From contig JAEYSS010000280.1 in the NCBI GenBank assembly GCA_023434425.1, positions 1 through 27,401 on the forward strand: 27,401 bases of DNA. Reading direction: 5' to 3'. This document shows, one piece after another, positions 15,592 to 22,122 of the stretch. Each line of letters starts with the position of its first letter. The stretch's first letter is position 1. The position numbers and the translations under genes were made by a program. The notes beneath the pieces were generated by a model. That model saw only the letters and a list, made by a program, of their open reading frames with translations, ran no database searches and had not been told where the DNA came from. The stretch comes from Pseudomonadota bacterium (GTDB lineage Bacteria; Pseudomonadota; Alphaproteobacteria; Ferrovibrionales; Ferrovibrionaceae).

Positions 15592-16400
15592 GCCGCAACT
15601 CCGTCGCCCATGGCGAAGGCGGCAAGCCAGTTGCGCACATCGGCCGGCGCAGCAAAACCCAATACAGGCCTGCCCTGGCCACGCCCGCGTTTCAGCGCCA
15701 GCTGGCCGACCGGAATGGCGAGACCGCCAAGGCCCTCGACGGCGTGGAAACCGTCTTCATCGGTGCGGTCATCGCCGACGAAAACCGCGACGCGGTCGGC
15801 AAAGGCCGGCTGGCGCATGAACAGGGCGACCGCCGTGCCCTTGGACTGCTGCGCATCCTTGATTTCCCACACGGCCTTGCCGTGCAGCAGCATCAGGCCG
15901 TCATAGCCCGACATCGCTGCGGCCAGGCGACCGCCGATCTCGGAGCCGAAATCGGGCGCGTTGCGATAATGCACCGCCAGCGCATGGCTCTTGCGTTCGA
16001 CCACGATACCCGGATGCAGGTTGCCGAGTTTCGCCGCTGCTGCATGCAGCCCGGCGGGCAGTGGCGCCTCGGCCACCGCCTGCGGCGCCGCGCCGGGCAC
16101 GGGTCGCCACTCGCTGCCATGCTGACCGGCGGCGGCCAGTTCCAGCGGCGCAAACAGCTTGTCGATTTCCGAGATCGGCCGGCCCGAGATCAGCGCGAGC
16201 GCGCCGTTCAGATGCTTCTCGGCAGCCTGCAGATCGTCGAGCAGGCGCGCCGGCACATGTACGCGGTCGGGTGAGTCGGCAATGTCGAGCAGCGTGCCGT
16301 CGATATCCAGGAACAGCGCCCAGTTCGGCTGCGGCTGCGGCGGCGGTTGCAGGGCCGCAGCCTCTGCCGGGGCCGGCCCAGTGGGTGTTACGTCGGTCAT
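15588..16400 (-). CDS. otsB: Trehalose-6-phosphate phosphatase
   Basis: The 270-residue protein is a HAD phosphatase that converts trehalose 6-phosphate to trehalose. Motif 1 is FLDIDGTLLDIA (the first Asp is the nucleophile), motif 2 SGR in ALISGRPISEID, then GQHGSEWR and the lysine region HGKAVWEIKDAQQSKGTAV, and motif 4 VFVGDDRTDEDGF. The N-terminus is rich in proline and alanine for the first 25 residues and probably disordered. It is the first gene of the operon and overlaps GH15 by 4 bp. A general-stress-type promoter (GGAAC-N16-CGTT) lies 86-111 bases upstream. Confidence 0.95.
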   Translation of the reverse strand: MTDVTPTGPAPAEAAALQPPPQPQPNWALFLDIDGTLLDIADSPDRVHVPARLLDDLQAAEKHLNGALALISGRPISEIDKLFAPLELAAAGQHGSEWRPVPGAAPQAVAEAPLPAGLHAAAAKLGNLHPGIVVERKSHALAVHYRNAPDFGSEIGGRLAAAMSGYDGLMLLHGKAVWEIKDAQQSKGTAVALFMRQPAFADRVAVFVGDDRTDEDGFHAVEGLGGLAIPVGQLALKRGRGQGRPVLGFAAPADVRNWLAAFAMGDGVAA

Positions 16401-16454
16401 TTTTCCGCTTCCCCCGCCCCCGAAGCGTCAAACGGGGCAGGAATCTCGTATTTT

Positions 16455-16468
16455 CTCGGTTTTCCGAG
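16455..16468 (-). other. Small hairpin in the otsB leader
   Basis: CTCGG and CCGAG form a perfect 5-bp stem with a TTTT/AAAA loop, between the predicted transcription start (near 16480) and the otsB ATG. It may affect translation or mRNA stability; no T-tract follows, so it is not a simple terminator. Confidence 0.35.
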
Positions 16469-16486
16469 GAATTACCTAGGAAGCCA

Positions 16487-16511
16487 AACGACTGATTACA
16501 ACCCCGGTTCC
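16487..16511 (-). promoter_or_regulatory. EcfG-type general stress promoter of otsB-GH15-otsA
   Basis: On the minus strand GGAAC (16507-16511) and CGTT (16487-16490) are separated by exactly 16 bases. This is the alphaproteobacterial EcfG (sigma-T, RpoE2) consensus. It faces otsB, about 87 bases from the ATG, and trehalose synthesis is a common target of this stress response. Confidence 0.75.
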
Positions 16512-16528
16512 CTCAGCTGGCAGGTTGA

Positions 16529-16540
16529 GCCGTATACGGC
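16529..16540. promoter_or_regulatory. Palindrome upstream of the otsB promoter
   Basis: GCCGTATACGGC is a perfect 12-base palindrome, 18 bases upstream of the EcfG -35 element and 31 bases beyond the stop of the alpha/beta hydrolase gene. Flanking AACCC and GGGTT segments could form a longer, bulged stem that acts as a terminator for the hydrolase operon. Both readings are possible. Confidence 0.35.
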
Positions 16541-16571
16541 CGGGTTTGCCCAACGTGACTTGACCGCGCCG

Positions 16572-17441
16572 TCAGCCGGCCCAGCGCAATCCGCGCCTGG
16601 CCACCTGGGCGGTGATCTCGAGGAAATCGATCAGCAGCGGATTGACCAGATCGGGCTGCTGCAGCGGCGCCATATGACGGGCGCCAGCAATCTGCACGAA
16701 ACGCGGTCCGGGCAGCAGGCGGCGCAACTCGGCGACCACCCCGCGCACGGCCAGCGTCGTGTCGCTGCCGCTGAGCAGCAGGGTCGGCATGGTCAGCGCG
16801 CTGAAATCCGGCGGGGCCTCGCGGCGACGCAGCACCTCGCGGAATTCGGCCGCCACCTTGGGCATGCCGGCAGCGACGATCTCCTGCATTGCCTCGGGCA
16901 TGGTCTCGAAGGCACCCGGCGCCGTCCAGTAGCCGATGAAATGCGAGGCCGCGCCGCGCAGATCGCCGGCTGACACCAGATCGACCTGGCGCTGCGCCAC
17001 CTGCGCGATTTCGCTCCACGACGCCTGATGCTGGCTGTCGCGCAGCAGTGCGAACATCACCGGTTCATACATCGCCAGCGATGCAATGCGCTGGGGATGC
17101 CGCAGCGCCAGTTCGACGGCCACCGCGCCGCCATAGGAATGGCCGACGAGATGCACCGGTCCGTCGATCTGCTGCAGCAGCGCGCCGAGCAGATCCATTT
17201 CGTCCTGCACGATGGAACGGCGCGCAGATTCCGCGGCCTGCTCGGGCAGCGGCGCGTCACGGTAACCGAAGAGATCGGGCGCGAGAATGCGCCAGGCGTT
17301 GCCGAGCTGCGCCACCAGCGGACGCCATTGCCGGTGCGATGCGCCGCTGGAATGCAGCAGCAGGAGCGTGGGCGCACCGGCCGCGGTGACGCCATTATCG
17401 AACCACAACAGCCGGCCGGCGGACGTTTGTAATGTGGGCAT
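16572..17441 (-). CDS. Alpha/beta hydrolase (3rd gene of the hydrolase-mddA operon)
   Basis: The 289-residue protein is an alpha/beta hydrolase: oxyanion-hole region LLLLHSSGASHRQW, nucleophile elbow GHSYGG with S102, acid D227 in LLSGSDTTL, and H256 in AGARHMAPL. A cap domain fills residues about 130-210. No signal peptide or membrane segment is seen, so it is cytoplasmic. The substrate could be an ester, lactone or epoxide-like compound; sequence alone does not say. Its AAGGAGG site overlaps the end of the mddA-like gene, with 12 bases between the genes. Confidence 0.9.
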   Translation of the reverse strand: MPTLQTSAGRLLWFDNGVTAAGAPTLLLLHSSGASHRQWRPLVAQLGNAWRILAPDLFGYRDAPLPEQAAESARRSIVQDEMDLLGALLQQIDGPVHLVGHSYGGAVAVELALRHPQRIASLAMYEPVMFALLRDSQHQASWSEIAQVAQRQVDLVSAGDLRGAASHFIGYWTAPGAFETMPEAMQEIVAAGMPKVAAEFREVLRRREAPPDFSALTMPTLLLSGSDTTLAVRGVVAELRRLLPGPRFVQIAGARHMAPLQQPDLVNPLLIDFLEITAQVARRGLRWAG

Positions 17442-17453
17442 CCTGCGCCTCCT

Positions 17454-18197
17454 TCAGACCTTGAAACCGGGGATCAGCGCCGGCACGCGGGCGCGATAGT
17501 CGCGATAGCGCTCGCCGAAGGCGGCGATCAGGTCGCGTTCCTCGCAAAGCATGCCGACCAGGATGTAGGCCGACATGCCAATGGCAAACAGCAGGTGGCC
17601 GACACTCATCTGCGGCGTGGCCCAGAAGGTGATGAGCCAGCCGGTGTAGATCGGATGCCGCATATAGCGATAGGCATAGACCAAGCGCAGATCGCCGGCC
17701 GGCGCGGGTTCACCGCGCCAGTGGCGCCAGGCCTGGGCGAGGCCGAAAAGTTCGAAATGGTCGATCATCCAGGTGGCGGCCACCAGCAGCAGCCAGCCGG
17801 CGCCAAACAGCGACCAGAGCAGCAGCGTGACGACGTCGTCGTCACTGCGCCAGACCATGCCGGGCAGCGGCTGCCAGAACAGCAGCACCATCAGCAGCGC
17901 CGGACAGGAGGCAAACACATAGGTCGCGCGCTCCAGATGCGGCGGCACGAATGCGGTGAACCAGCGCTTGAACGCGGGCCGCGCCATCACGCTGTGCTGC
18001 AGGCCGAACAGCGCGATCAGGCCGAGATCGATGGCGCCGGCGAGCCAGGGCGGGAGCGGCGGCCAGATCGAGGCATCGACGGTGATCGGCAGCGCAACTC
18101 CGGCGATCTGCGGCAGGCCGGTGAGGAACAGCGCCAGTGCGCCGGAGACGAGGTTGAAACAGAGATAGGCGAAGGCGGCGAACAGCAATCCGGCCAT
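17454..18197 (-). CDS. MddA-like methanethiol S-methyltransferase (integral membrane, NnrU/ICMT fold)
   Basis: The 247-residue protein has five to six hydrophobic segments and the C-terminal signature of membrane methyltransferases of the isoprenylcysteine methyltransferase fold: YRYMRHPIYTGWLITFWATP (177-195), then MSVGHLLFAIGMSAYILVGM and CEERDLIAAFGERYRDYRARVP (218-239). FGLQHSVMARPAFKRW (64-79) and WMIDHFELFGLAQAW (143-157) match my memory of MddA, which methylates methanethiol with SAM to give dimethyl sulfide. The MddA substrate is inferred; a relative acting on another thiol is possible. It lies tightly between two alpha/beta hydrolases (10 and 12 base gaps), with AGGAG 7 bases before its ATG. 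Confidence 0.8.
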   Translation of the reverse strand: MAGLLFAAFAYLCFNLVSGALALFLTGLPQIAGVALPITVDASIWPPLPPWLAGAIDLGLIALFGLQHSVMARPAFKRWFTAFVPPHLERATYVFASCPALLMVLLFWQPLPGMVWRSDDDVVTLLLWSLFGAGWLLLVAATWMIDHFELFGLAQAWRHWRGEPAPAGDLRLVYAYRYMRHPIYTGWLITFWATPQMSVGHLLFAIGMSAYILVGMLCEERDLIAAFGERYRDYRARVPALIPGFKV

Positions 18198-18207
18198 GAC
18201 GGAACTC

Positions 18208-19158
18208 CTAGTGCGTGGCGAGCGATGAGAGGAACGCGAGATAATCGGCGGCGGCGGTTTCGGGCGCCTCGATCATCGGCAGGTGTCCGCCGGGCAACAG
18301 CAGCACCGAGGCCCGCGGCAGGTGATCGGCCAGACGGGCAGCGCCCGAGACATGCCAGATGCGGTCGCGCTCGCCCCAGACGATACGCGTGGGCACCTTC
18401 ATGCCGGCGATGCCGTCTTCGAGTGATACAGTCTCGGCCGCGGCGGCATCGAAGACACTGCGATGGAAATCGGCCTTGACGAGCGCACGGCCCGCCAGTG
18501 CGCGCTTCAGCGGCGCCGGGATATACGGGGGCGATGCCATCAGCCAGTGCAGATAGGCATCGAAGGCTTCGATGCTGCGGATGAATAGCGGATTATCGCC
18601 GCCGGCCAGAAGGTGACGCTGCAGATCGCTCGGCTCGGCCGACAGAACGCCGCTCGGGCCGGGCAGCCACAGACTGCGCACGCGGTGCGGATGACTGGCG
18701 GCATAAAGCGCGGCGACACGGCCGCCCATCGAGTTGCCGCCAATATGAAACTGCTCCAGCCCGAGCGCATCGGCGATGGCGGCCAGCGCGGCGACCTGGC
18801 TCTGCAGCCCGACGCTATGATCGGACCAGCGCGGACTGTCGCCGAAACCGGGCAGGTCGATGGCGATCACACGATGCCGCGGCGTGAGGTGACGCGCGAC
18901 GCGGTTCCAGTTGTCCTTCTCCCCGCTGCTGCCATGCACCAGCAGGATCGGCGCAGGATTCGTGGTGTTGCCGCCTTCGAGATAGGCGACCGGCTGTCCA
19001 TCGAGAAGGACCGTTTTCGCTGTAAGTCCGGCCCGCTGGCGCTCGAATGCCGTGACGAGATCGCGCCACACGGTCGCGGGCATGAAAAACCAGAGCGCCG
19101 CGCCGAGAAGAACAAGCGCGGCCAGACTGCAAACAAGAATCGACATGAGGCGGTGCAT
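18208..19158 (-). CDS. Membrane-anchored alpha/beta hydrolase (1st gene of the operon)
   Basis: The 316-residue protein begins with a single hydrophobic segment (residues about 5-26) that would anchor it with the catalytic domain outside the inner membrane, followed by an alpha/beta hydrolase: ILLVHGSSGEKDNW, IAIDLPGFGDSPRW, nucleophile elbow GGNSMGG with S143, D265 in WGERD, and H292 in PGGHLPMIE. It resembles lipase/esterase-type hydrolases. I chose the ATG at 19158; upstream the same frame crosses the regulatory array and the marR-like gene on the other strand, so it cannot be coding. A second ATG at 19146 is also possible. Promoter and operator lie 29-67 bases upstream. Confidence 0.88.
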   Translation of the reverse strand: MHRLMSILVCSLAALVLLGAALWFFMPATVWRDLVTAFERQRAGLTAKTVLLDGQPVAYLEGGNTTNPAPILLVHGSSGEKDNWNRVARHLTPRHRVIAIDLPGFGDSPRWSDHSVGLQSQVAALAAIADALGLEQFHIGGNSMGGRVAALYAASHPHRVRSLWLPGPSGVLSAEPSDLQRHLLAGGDNPLFIRSIEAFDAYLHWLMASPPYIPAPLKRALAGRALVKADFHRSVFDAAAAETVSLEDGIAGMKVPTRIVWGERDRIWHVSGAARLADHLPRASVLLLPGGHLPMIEAPETAAADYLAFLSSLATH

Positions 19159-19186
19159 GGACGGTCGTGGTTTCGGAACGGCGGGA

Positions 19187-19225
19187 AATATATCAATATT
19201 ATTGATATTATCAATATGATTGATA
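19187..19225 (-). promoter_or_regulatory. Four-half-site operator array overlapping the hydrolase-mddA promoter
   Basis: Four 7-base half-sites alternate in orientation: TATCAAT at 19191 and 19209, ATTGATA at 19201 and 19219, with starts 10, 8 and 10 bases apart. They form two nested palindromes (19190-19208 and 19209-19225) in an almost purely AT island. On the minus strand TTGATA (19209-19214) and TATATT (19187-19192), 16 bases apart, form a promoter for the operon built from the same half-sites. The divergent MarR gene is the likely binder. Confidence 0.75.
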
Positions 19226-19356
19226 TTTCCCCGCCGCCGCGGACCGGTTTTGGCCGCTAGCTCGCTGAAATCATTACTTTTTTTCCGGCCGCTGGCCCCG
19301 TGTAAGCATTTCTGTATGCTGCGCAGGCGCTCTGCCCTGCTTCTGGACCTCAGCCC

Positions 19357-19875
19357 ATGACAGCCGCCAAAAAATCCTCCCCGCCGCGCCATCCGGCTTC
19401 CCGCAGCGCGACCGCGCGCCCCGATCTTCTCGACTCCTCGCGCGGATCGGTGGACGAGACCATTTCGCTGTTTTACCTGGGCTACCGCGCCGGCGTGGCC
19501 GGGCCGAAGAAAGTCCTCGACAAGCTCGGCTTCGGCCGCCCGCATCATCGTATTCTCTATGTCGTGGCGCGGCGGCCGGGCATTGCGATTGCCAGCCTGA
19601 TCGATCTGCTGGAAGTGTCGCGCCAGGCGCTGCACCGGCCGATGCGCGACCTGTTCGCCCAGGGCTATCTCGTGCAAAAACCCTCCCCGACCAATCGCCG
19701 ACTGGCCCTGCTGACACTGACGCCCAAGGGCGCGGCGCTGGAGAGCAGGCTGACCGATCTGCAATACGACGCCTTTGCAAAGGCCTTTGCCGCCACCGGG
19801 CCGGATGCCGAGCGGCACTGGAAAGCCGTGATGCGCGCGCTGGCCGAGCAGGTACGCCCCGCCTTCACCGTCTAG
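19357..19875 (+). CDS. MarR-family transcriptional regulator
   Basis: The 172-residue protein has a basic, probably disordered N-terminus (about 25 residues), then a MarR fold: dimer helix SVDETISLFYLGYRAGVAG, FGRPHHRILYVVARRPGIA, recognition region IDLLEVSRQALHRPMRDL, and wing NRRLALLTLTPKGAALESR. It is divergent from the hydrolase-mddA-hydrolase operon across a 198-base gap carrying the half-site array, so it probably controls that operon. Its stop overlaps the stop of the convergent TTC38-like gene by 4 bases. The ligand is unknown. The Shine-Dalgarno site is weak. Confidence 0.9.
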   Translation: MTAAKKSSPPRHPASRSATARPDLLDSSRGSVDETISLFYLGYRAGVAGPKKVLDKLGFGRPHHRILYVVARRPGIAIASLIDLLEVSRQALHRPMRDLFAQGYLVQKPSPTNRRLALLTLTPKGAALESRLTDLQYDAFAKAFAATGPDAERHWKAVMRALAEQVRPAFTV

Positions 19876-21200
19876 GCTGCGGCACGTTCCTTCGAGACCG
19901 CGAGATAGCGCAGTGCCAGCGGGCTTTGCGGCCGCGCATGCAGGCGTTCGGCGGTGAGAGCACGCAGCAGGTTGTGATCGCCGGCGCGACGCGCGGCTTC
20001 AAGCAGCGTAAGATCGAGCAGATCGCGCTGCGCGTGGCTGCCGCCGAAGCGATTGGCGATCGTGCGCATGCCGCGCAGGCGCGCGATGCAGTCCTGATAC
20101 TGGCCGTCCACAAAGGCAGTCAGCGCCCTGGCCACCGGCAGGCCGACCTGATCGGTCATCGCCGCATTGGTGAAATTGCTGCGTTCGGCGGACCGATGCA
20201 GCGTCTCCATCTGGCGTGCAGCCAGATCTTCGCGGCCCGCACCCAGATAGGCGATCAGGCCATGCACGTCGTTGAAGGCATAGACGCCGTCATCGGCGGT
20301 GCCGGACCAGGCCTCGGCCAGTTCGGTCCAGCGCGCAGCACCGATCTCGACCCCGCGCAGATGCAGGCGCCACAGCATGGCCGAGGCATCGATCAGGTCG
20401 AGGATCACCGTCGAGCCGCCGCCGCGCACCTTTTCGTCATACATGCGCAGCACCTGCGCATGCTCGTCGCGCTCCAGGTAATACAGCATGAGATGCCACC
20501 AGTTGTGCACCGCCATCATGTTGTCGGGTGCCCAGTGCTGTTCGCGTGTGGTGGCCCAGCGGATGCCGTCCTCGACACGGCCCTGCATTTCCATCACATG
20601 CAGCACGGCGTGATGCGCCCAGGCATCGCGCGGATTGAGCTCGCAGGCGCGCCGGCCGGCGGATTCCGCTGCCGCATAGTCGCCGGTTTCCTCCAGGCCG
20701 AAGCCGAGCATACCGAGGACCGCGTGATGATGCGGCAAGGCCGCGCTCCAGTTGGGCAGCACGCGCAGCACGCGGTCGCGCAGGTTGCGCGCATCGCCGC
20801 GATAGAAATCGAGCAAATGACCCATCTGCAGCGCAAGGCTGTCGCGTGGGCTGCTGAGCAGGATGTCGTCGAAGCGTTCGGAGGCTGCCTCGAAACGGCC
20901 GCCGGCCCAGGCTTCGGCCGCGACGGTATGCAGCGTTTCGCGTTCGGTGCGGGCCAGCTTGCGCGCGGCGGCAATGCTCTGCAGCGCCGGCGCGATGCCG
21001 GGCGCCTCCATGCCCGAGAGATAGAGATGCGCGCGCAGCAAATGCGCCATGGCGAAACCGGGCGCGGCGGCGATGGCGGCTTCGGCGGTCTCCAGCGGAT
21101 TGCCGGTATAGGTGTGGAACTCGCCCAGCGCGGCTTCGAAAAGCGCCAGGGCTTCCGGGGTGGCGCCGCTGACAGCGTGACCGGCCTGATCGTGATGCAT
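19872..21200 (-). CDS. Tetratricopeptide repeat protein, TTC38 family
   Basis: The 442-residue, alpha-helical protein matches the TTC38 family in length and motifs: HHHAVLGMLGFGLEETGDYAAAE, LNPRDAWAHHAVLHVMEMQGR and DNMMAVHNWWHLMLYYLERDE in the middle. It is built from degenerate TPR helices from about residue 15 to 420. Human TTC38 and its bacterial homologues have no established function; the clustered histidines and tryptophans in the central part are conserved and may form a binding pocket (inference). The gene is divergent from the tetR-cyclase operon, and its promoter carries a candidate TetR operator. It has no signal peptide. Confidence 0.88.
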   Translation of the reverse strand: MHHDQAGHAVSGATPEALALFEAALGEFHTYTGNPLETAEAAIAAAPGFAMAHLLRAHLYLSGMEAPGIAPALQSIAAARKLARTERETLHTVAAEAWAGGRFEAASERFDDILLSSPRDSLALQMGHLLDFYRGDARNLRDRVLRVLPNWSAALPHHHAVLGMLGFGLEETGDYAAAESAGRRACELNPRDAWAHHAVLHVMEMQGRVEDGIRWATTREQHWAPDNMMAVHNWWHLMLYYLERDEHAQVLRMYDEKVRGGGSTVILDLIDASAMLWRLHLRGVEIGAARWTELAEAWSGTADDGVYAFNDVHGLIAYLGAGREDLAARQMETLHRSAERSNFTNAAMTDQVGLPVARALTAFVDGQYQDCIARLRGMRTIANRFGGSHAQRDLLDLTLLEAARRAGDHNLLRALTAERLHARPQSPLALRYLAVSKERAAA

Positions 21201-21225
21201 AACTTGCTCTCCAGCTTGAAACTAA

Positions 21226-21241
21226 CAGACTGGTCGGTATA
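21226..21241. promoter_or_regulatory. Candidate TetR-type operator in the TTC38/tetR gap
   Basis: CAGACTGGTCGGTATA resembles the NemR-type sequence TAGACC-n4-GGTCTA (from memory). It lies over the -10 region of the predicted leftward promoter, 217 bases of gap being shared with the tetR gene. The symmetry is only partial, so this is tentative. Confidence 0.4.
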
Positions 21242-21265
21242 GATAAGACCGGCCGCTCCCGTCAA
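21236..21265 (-). promoter_or_regulatory. Predicted promoter of the TTC38-like gene
   Basis: On the minus strand TTGACG (21260-21265) and TATACC (21236-21241) are 18 bases apart, with the start codon 35 bases beyond. The -10 overlaps the candidate TetR operator. Confidence 0.55.
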
Positions 21266-21354
21266 GGTATACGTCGCGTCATCCCGACAACCTGTCAGAT
21301 TAGGGGCTTAGTCTTTGAACTGGCTATAATTTCCAGGGGTTATGCCGGCCCCGG

Positions 21355-21389
21355 TTCACGGCCTTGTGAAACCGACCATCCCGTATAAT
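21355..21389 (+). promoter_or_regulatory. Dyad and -10 hexamer upstream of tetR
   Basis: TTCAC-ggcctt-GTGAA (21355-21370) is a perfect 5-bp dyad, followed by a perfect -10 hexamer TATAAT (21384-21389) 28 bases upstream of the TTG start. No well-spaced -35 hexamer is visible (TTGTGA lies 14 bases away), which could indicate dependence on an activator or a different start; another TATAAT occurs at 21325-21330. Confidence 0.4.
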
Positions 21390-21417
21390 AATCCGCCCAC
21401 ACCCTTTGGAGGCGCAT

Positions 21418-22110
21418 TTGCCCCGCGACGGCACCATTACCCGGAAGGCCATCATGGATGCGGCCCAGGGCCTGATCCTGGAGACGGGATATTCGGCGGC
21501 CTCGGTGGATGCGGTGATCAGTCGCGCCGGCGTCACCAAGGGGGCATTCTTCTACCACTTCAAGAGCAAGGCCGAGCTGGCGCTGGCGCTGGTGCGGCGC
21601 GACGCCGATGCCGATGCGGCGCATCTGCAGGGCGTGCTGGAGCGCGCCGAGGCCTTGAGCCGCGATCCGCTGCAGCAGCTGCTGATCTGCATCGGGCTTT
21701 ACGAGGAAGAGACCGCGCAGCTGACCGCGCCCTATCCCGGCTGCCTCTATGCCTCCTTCATCTATGAATCGCAGCTGTTCGACGATGCGACGATGAAAGT
21801 GGTGCGCGAGGTATTCGGCCACTGGACCCAGCGCATCACCGAAAAACTGGAGGCAGCGATGCGCATGTATCCGCCGCGCCTGCCGGTCGACGTGACAACG
21901 CTGGCCGAGATGAGCCTGGCGCTGGCCGAGGGCGCCTTCATCCTCTCAAAAGTGCAGCGCGACCCTGCGGCCCTGGCGGCGCAGTGGCGGCATTACCGCA
22001 ACTATCTTGAACTGCTGTTCTCGCCGACGCTGCCCCAGTCTTCTGCAACGGGGCCGGATGCCACAGCCGTGAAGCGCGGCAAGCTGGACGCAGCGGTGCC
22101 GGCCAAATAG
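21418..22110 (+). CDS. TetR-family transcriptional regulator (TTG start)
   Basis: The 230-residue protein has the TetR HTH at residues about 8-52: TITRKAIMDAAQGLILETGYSAASVDAVI, then SRAGVTKGAFFYHFKSKAELALAL. The TTG at 21418 is the likely start, with GGAGG at 21408-21412 five bases upstream; an in-frame TTG at 21406 overlaps that site. The C-terminal half, including YPGCLYASFIYESQLF, is the ligand domain with no recognisable specificity. The cyclase gene starts 12 bases after its stop, so the two form an operon. It may control the divergent TTC38-like gene and itself. The tail after residue 210 is low in complexity. Confidence 0.9.
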   Translation: MPRDGTITRKAIMDAAQGLILETGYSAASVDAVISRAGVTKGAFFYHFKSKAELALALVRRDADADAAHLQGVLERAEALSRDPLQQLLICIGLYEEETAQLTAPYPGCLYASFIYESQLFDDATMKVVREVFGHWTQRITEKLEAAMRMYPPRLPVDVTTLAEMSLALAEGAFILSKVQRDPAALAAQWRHYRNYLELLFSPTLPQSSATGPDATAVKRGKLDAAVPAK

Positions 22111-22122
22111 GCTGACGCCATC

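Noticed and set aside
19159..19818. Upstream extension of the membrane-anchored hydrolase to 536 residues
   Set aside because: It crosses the operator array and the marR-like gene in reverse; the hydrophobic N-terminus at 19158 is the natural start.
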